Positions 60,595 through 64,000 of a DNA stretch of 64,000 nt are shown one piece after another. Each line of letters opens with the position of its first letter. The first letter of the stretch is position 1. The stretch comes from Mycobacterium shigaense. GTDB lineage: Bacteria; Actinomycetota; Actinomycetes; Mycobacteriales; Mycobacteriaceae. Made by a program: the position numbers and the translations under genes. The notes under the pieces were generated by a model. It worked only from the letters and a program-made list of their open reading frames with translations. It had not been told where the DNA came from and made no database searches. The DNA lies in NCBI RefSeq assembly GCF_002356315.1, contig NZ_AP018164.1, positions 4,030,001 through 4,094,000 of the forward strand, given 5' to 3'.

Positions 60595-61505
60595 GCGTCA
60601 CCGAGGAACTCCGCGTCGACGAACTGAGGCTGCTAGAAGCCGAAGCGGTGCACATCATCCGCGAGGTCGTCGCCGAGCTGGAGCGGCCGGTCCTGCTGTT
60701 CTCGGCGGGCAAGGACTCGATCGTGCTACTTCGGCTCGCGGAGAAGGCCTTTCGGCCGATACCCCTGCCGTTTCCGGTCATGCACGTCGACACCGGCCAT
60801 AATTTTCCCGAGGTCATCGAATTCCGGGACCGCCGGGTGACCGGCGAGGGACACAAGCTGATCATCGCCTCGGTGCAGGAGTCCATCGACAACGGCCGGG
60901 TCCCCGACCCCGGTCCGGGCGCGTCGCGCAACCGTGCCCAGACCCGCACGCTGCTCGACGCCTTGGAGGCCGGCGGCTTCGACGCGGCGTTCGGCGGCGC
61001 ACGCCGCGACGAGGAGCGCGCCCGCGCCAAGGAGCGGATCCTGAGCTTCCGCGACGAGTTCGGCCAGTGGGACCCCCGCGCGCAGCGCCCCGAACCGTGG
61101 TCGCTGTACAACGGCCGCATCAAGAAGGGCGAGCAGGTGCGGGTGTTTCCCCTGAGTAACTGGACCGAGCTCGACGTCTGGCGCTACATCGAGCTCGAAG
61201 ACCTTGAAATACCGTCGATTTACTACGCTCACGAGCGCGAGGTGTTCGAGCGCGACGGCATCCTGCTCGCCGTCTCCGAATACGCCAGCCCGCAAGACGG
61301 CGAGACCGCGGCGACGGAGTGGGTGCGCTACCGCACGGTGGGCGACCTGACCATCACCGGGGCGGTGCGGTCGCAGGCCACCGACATCGCCCGGGTGATC
61401 ACCGAGATCTCGGCGGCCACGGTATCCGAGCGCGGCGAAACCCGCGCCGACGACCGCACCTCGGCAGCCGCGATGGAAGACCGCAAGCGAGAGGGTTACT
61501 TCTGA
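60591..61505 (+). CDS. cysD: Sulfate adenylyltransferase small subunit CysD
   Basis: Makes APS from sulfate and ATP together with CysN, 304 residues. The PP-loop variant LLFSAGKDSIVLLRL is at residues 36-50; MHVDTGHNFPEVIEFRD and FGGARRDEERARAKER follow, then the C-terminal ERKREGYF-type end (DRKREGYF). ATG 60591 overlaps the stf0 stop and its own stop overlaps cysNC (TGATG). Confidence 0.95.
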   Translation: MSVTEELRVDELRLLEAEAVHIIREVVAELERPVLLFSAGKDSIVLLRLAEKAFRPIPLPFPVMHVDTGHNFPEVIEFRDRRVTGEGHKLIIASVQESIDNGRVPDPGPGASRNRAQTRTLLDALEAGGFDAAFGGARRDEERARAKERILSFRDEFGQWDPRAQRPEPWSLYNGRIKKGEQVRVFPLSNWTELDVWRYIELEDLEIPSIYYAHEREVFERDGILLAVSEYASPQDGETAATEWVRYRTVGDLTITGAVRSQATDIARVITEISAATVSERGETRADDRTSAAAMEDRKREGYF

Positions 61506-63421
61506 TGACAAGCACCGAGAAGGCCGCCGAGAAAGTGTTGCCCCCCAAGGGCGTAACGCGTCAGCTGTTGCGCATCGCCACCGCCGGTTCGGTGGACGAC
61601 GGCAAGAGCACCCTGATCGGGCGGCTGTTGCACGACACCGACAGCCTGCCGCTGGACCACCTCGAGGCCGTGACCGACCAGGACGGCATCGCCGACCTCG
61701 CGGCGCTCTCCGACGGGTTGCGCGCCGAACGCGAGCAGGGCATCACGATCGACGTCGCCTACCGCTTCTTTTCCACCACCACCCGCAGCTACATCCTGGC
61801 CGACACCCCGGGCCACGAGCGCTACACCCGCAACATGTTCACCGGCGCCTCCAACGCCCACGTGGCCATCCTGCTCGTCGACGCGCGGGCCGGGGTGCTG
61901 CGCCAGACCCGGCGGCACGCCCGGATCGCGAAACTGTTGGGCATCAAGCACTTTGTCGCCACCGTGAATAAAATCGACCTCATCGACTTCGATCAGGGCG
62001 GCTTCGCCAAGGTGGAAGAGGAGTTACGCCAGCTCGCGGCGCGCCTGGGCGAGGTGGACATCACGGTGATCCCCATCGCGGCCAAGCACGGCGACAACGT
62101 CGTGCACCGCTCCGATCGCACGCCCTGGTACAGCGGCCCCACCCTGCTGGAATACCTGGAGAGCGTCGAACTCGCGGCGCCGAACGCCGAGCCGTCGCGG
62201 CTGCGCCTGCCCATCCAGTGGGTGTCGCGGCCCACTGCCGACGTGCGCCGGCGCTACACCGGGCGACTGGCCGCCGGAACGCTGTCGGTGGGCGACCCGG
62301 TGGTCTCGTTGCCCGCCGACACCCGCTCGACCGTCACCGCGCTGGACACCCTCGACGACAAGCGCACGACAGGCGTTGCGCCGCTTTCTGTTTCGATCGA
62401 ACTGGCCGATGACATCGACGTGGGCCGCGGCGACGTACTGGTCAGCGGTGCGGAAGACGCGGACGCGCCGGTGCTGGCCCGTGAGCTGGATGCGACGGTG
62501 TGCTGGTTCGTCGACTCCCCGCTGCGGGCCGGCGACCGGGTGGCGCTCAAGCAGACATCGAAGACGGTGCGCGCCACCGTGCAGGAGCTGCACTCACGAC
62601 TGGATCCCGAGACCCTCGACGAGCTGGACCAGCCGGTCGAGTTGACGCTCAACGACATCGGCACCGTCACGCTGCGCACCAGCTCCGTCGTAATCGCCGA
62701 CCCTTACAGCGACAACCGGGACAGCGGTGCGTTCATCCTGATCGACGAGACCACCAACGACACCGTCGGCGCCGGGACCATCATCGAAGCCCGGGAGATC
62801 AAGCCCGGCACCCATTCCCGCACCGACATCCGCTGGCATCCCTCGGCGCTGGACCGAAACCACCGGTGGCGCGCCACCACCCAGGCCGGCGCGACCATCT
62901 GGTTCACCGGCCTGCCCGCCTCTGGCAAGTCGACGGTCGCGGTGGCCGTCGAGCGCGCGCTCGTCGAATCGGGGCGGGTGGCCTACCTGCTGGACGGCGA
63001 CAACCTGCGCCACGGCCTGTCCGACGATCTGGGCTTCTCCCCCGGCGATCGCACCGAAAACATCCGGCGCGTCGGCCATTTGACGCGGCTGCTGGCCGAC
63101 GCCGGCGTGGTCGCCCTGGCCTCGCTGGTGTCGCCGCTGAAGTCCGACCGTGAGACCGCCCGCACGCTGAACGATGCCGCCAAACTGCCGTTCATCGAGG
63201 TCCATGTCGCGACCTCGCTGGCCGAGTGCGAGCGGCGCGACCCCAAGGGTCTGTACGCGCGGGCGCGCAGGGGCGAGCTCAAGGGCCTCACCGGCGTGGA
63301 TGCGCCGTACGAGCCGCCGGAGGCCGCCGACCTGGTCATCGACACCACCGACGCCGACATCGACGAGCTGGTCGCGCGGGTCATCGATCTGCTCAACGAG
63401 CGCAGCCCGCGACCAACGTAA
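61505..63421 (+). CDS. cysNC: Bifunctional CysN GTPase / CysC APS kinase
   Basis: A 638-residue fusion. The N-terminal 440 residues form the GTPase subunit of ATP sulfurylase: P-loop GSVDDGKSTLIG near residue 29, ADTPGHERYTRNM, and NKIDLIDF. The C-terminal 190 residues form APS kinase with P-loop FTGLPASGKSTVAVA near residue 465, LLDGDNLRHGL, DDLGFSPGDRTENIRR and LYARARRGEL. The product is PAPS, used by the Stf0 enzyme encoded two genes upstream. Confidence 0.95.
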   Translation: MTSTEKAAEKVLPPKGVTRQLLRIATAGSVDDGKSTLIGRLLHDTDSLPLDHLEAVTDQDGIADLAALSDGLRAEREQGITIDVAYRFFSTTTRSYILADTPGHERYTRNMFTGASNAHVAILLVDARAGVLRQTRRHARIAKLLGIKHFVATVNKIDLIDFDQGGFAKVEEELRQLAARLGEVDITVIPIAAKHGDNVVHRSDRTPWYSGPTLLEYLESVELAAPNAEPSRLRLPIQWVSRPTADVRRRYTGRLAAGTLSVGDPVVSLPADTRSTVTALDTLDDKRTTGVAPLSVSIELADDIDVGRGDVLVSGAEDADAPVLARELDATVCWFVDSPLRAGDRVALKQTSKTVRATVQELHSRLDPETLDELDQPVELTLNDIGTVTLRTSSVVIADPYSDNRDSGAFILIDETTNDTVGAGTIIEAREIKPGTHSRTDIRWHPSALDRNHRWRATTQAGATIWFTGLPASGKSTVAVAVERALVESGRVAYLLDGDNLRHGLSDDLGFSPGDRTENIRRVGHLTRLLADAGVVALASLVSPLKSDRETARTLNDAAKLPFIEVHVATSLAECERRDPKGLYARARRGELKGLTGVDAPYEPPEAADLVIDTTDADIDELVARVIDLLNERSPRPT

Positions 63422-63488
63422 CCAACAGGTTTCGAATCCGGTGTGCGGTTGACGAATCCGCGGCATCGGTGCCAGCATTGCCGCGTAT

Positions 63489-63656
63489 GCACCTCGCTAG
63501 GTGAGGCGTCTGCATGGATACAGGCCACTGACCTTGAACGTCGAAAGACGCCACGGGTCAGGACAGCTCTTCCCGGCACAAGGGTTGAGCCCAAGTGGCT
63601 TCCGAGCAAAAGCCCGGATACGCCGTGCAGTGCCAAAGCTCTGACGAGAGGGGTGC
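63489..63656 (+). promoter_or_regulatory. M-box (ykoK leader) Mg2+ riboswitch aptamer
   Basis: The sequence carries the M-box signature blocks in order: CTCGCTAGGTGAGGC (63494-63508), GGATACAGGCCACTGACC (63516-63533), AACGTCGAAAGACGCCACGG (63537-63556), and distally GCCGTGCAGTGCCAAAGCTC (63622-63641) with CTGACGAG. GCACC (63489-63493) and GGTGC (63652-63656) close helix P1. M-boxes fold on Mg2+ and switch off downstream genes; in M. tuberculosis they precede PE20-PPE and mgtC-type genes. Here the target is a uORF and a PPE gene. Confidence 0.92.
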
Positions 63657-63716
63657 CACGCCCAATTGGCTTGTCGGGCAGTATCACTCCTTTGTGCAAC
63701 ACTAGCGCCGCGCGCC

Positions 63717-63734
63717 ATGGCCATGAGGAGGTGA
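63717..63734 (+). other. Orphan Shine-Dalgarno with five-codon mini-ORF
   Basis: GAGGAGGTGA (63725-63734) is an almost complete complement of the 16S rRNA 3' end, yet no start codon lies 5-10 nt downstream. It sits inside a mini-ORF ATG GCC ATG AGG AGG TGA. It may be a pairing partner or ribosome pause in the riboswitch expression platform. Confidence 0.4.
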
Positions 63735-63846
63735 AAGCGACGTCCAGTCCAGGTGCTAGTCGCCCTCCCAGATCGGCCGTAGCAACGCTTCGGCACCTCG
63801 CCGTTTCCACCATCTGAATCGCCCACTGCCGCTTCGTTATCGAGCA

Positions 63847-63885
63847 CGCGTCGTTGACGCGCGCGGATTCGCGCGCCCCGACGCG
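63847..63885 (+). terminator. Strong two-part hairpin in the M-box expression platform
   Basis: CGCGTCG (63847-63853) pairs with CGACGCG (63879-63885), and inside it GCGCGCG (63859-63865) pairs with CGCGCGC (63870-63876) around GATT. The stem ends 33 nt before the uORF start. There is no U run, so termination may be Rho-dependent or the stem may control ribosome access. Confidence 0.5.
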
Positions 63886-63917
63886 GGTTCATTCCGCTTG
63901 ACGCAAGGAGAAGCCCG

Positions 63918-63974
63918 ATGACAACTGCCACGACACGGCCCAAAACGACAGTGAGAATGGAGCGGTCGCAATGA
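63918..63974 (+). CDS. 18-codon upstream ORF between M-box and PPE gene
   Basis: ATG 63918 has AAGGAG 7 nt upstream and encodes MTTATTRPKTTVRMERSQ, a basic peptide rich in Thr and Arg with no family match. Its stop overlaps the PPE start codon (ATGA), so ribosomes ending here can restart on the PPE gene. A regulatory leader peptide is inferred from this position. Confidence 0.7.
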   Translation: MTTATTRPKTTVRMERSQ

Positions 63975-64000
63975 CCATGTTGCTCGACTATGGCCCCCCT
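63971..64000 (+). CDS. PPE-family protein (first 10 codons only)
   Basis: The visible residues MTMLLDYGPP match the start of PPE proteins (LDYG followed by the Pro-Pro-Glu motif). The rest lies beyond the window. PPE proteins are exported by type VII systems, normally with a PE partner; whether one follows cannot be seen. Control by the M-box suggests a role in Mg2+ limitation, as in phagosomes. Confidence 0.75.
   Translation, partial: MTMLLDYGPP

Noticed and set aside
63730..63817. GTG 63730 as start of a 28-codon protein in the M-box leader
   Set aside because: The GTG lies within the Shine-Dalgarno sequence itself, so that site cannot serve it.

Overview
The window looks like the chromosome of a slow-growing nontuberculous Mycobacterium, most probably of the M. 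avium complex. DNA is GC-rich throughout and gene content is typically mycobacterial (LpqY-SugABC, SigE-RseA-HtrA-TatB, GpgS, GlgM, FadD6, FadD36, DapE/DapD, PruAB, Stf0, PPE). Gene order from 1 to about 40 kb runs parallel to the M. tuberculosis segment Rv1240 down to Rv1191, as remembered and not searched. The M. tuberculosis genes lpqX/Rv1225c-Rv1227c, PE14, and PE13-PPE18-esxKL plus IS1081 have no counterpart here. Species cannot be fixed without a database.

Layout. 1-7.0 kb: 3' part of mdh, corA, and the trehalose-recycling importer operon lpqY-sugA-sugB-sugC, with a suppressor-of-fused-like gene coupled to its end. 7.0-12.7 kb: small envelope proteins, a CBS/MgtE-N protein coupled to a DUF1003 membrane protein, a lytic transglycosylase and the Fe-S ATPase mrp. 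12.8-16.0 kb: the envelope-stress block sigE-rseA-htrA-tatB. 16.2-22.6 kb: O-methyltransferase, a TetR-regulated ABC efflux operon and a CocE-type hydrolase. 22.6-28.4 kb: alpha-glucan and methylglucose-polysaccharide genes glgC, glgM and gpgS, with folP2, a DivIVA-domain protein and tagA. 28.4-40.1 kb: a degenerate secreted protein, fadD6, a LOG protein, a large P-loop ATPase, a frameshifted gene, the lysine genes dapE/dapD, an MFS transporter, fadD36 and a hydrolase.

40.1-53.0 kb is the main accessory block. It holds two paralogous cytochromes P450, a two-domain CoA-transferase, an aldehyde dehydrogenase and a tightly coupled run: P450, acyl-CoA dehydrogenase, FAS1-type hydratase, DUF35 protein, second acyl-CoA dehydrogenase, MaoC hydratase, Ltp2-like aldolase, TetR, lipase-like lipoprotein. 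Domain order closely resembles the cholesterol side-chain igr operon, but the ChsH2-type fusion is split in two. The P450 genes share a 263-bp stretch with no mismatch, and two perfect palindromes sit in the divergent control region.

53.2-57.5 kb carries the proline catabolic pair pruB-pruA (rocA) and its PucR-type activator. 57.5-59.5 kb holds a FkbM methyltransferase and two small secreted proteins. 59.8-63.4 kb is an operon in which a Stf0 sulfotransferase is translationally coupled to cysD-cysNC, so PAPS supply and use are co-expressed. The window ends with a Mg2+-sensing M-box riboswitch, an 18-codon upstream ORF and the first codons of a PPE gene.

Many genes have a TANNNT hexamer exactly 6-7 nt before the start codon, the mark of leaderless mycobacterial transcripts; this was used to choose several starts. 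No tRNA, rRNA, CRISPR array or complete insertion sequence was seen.
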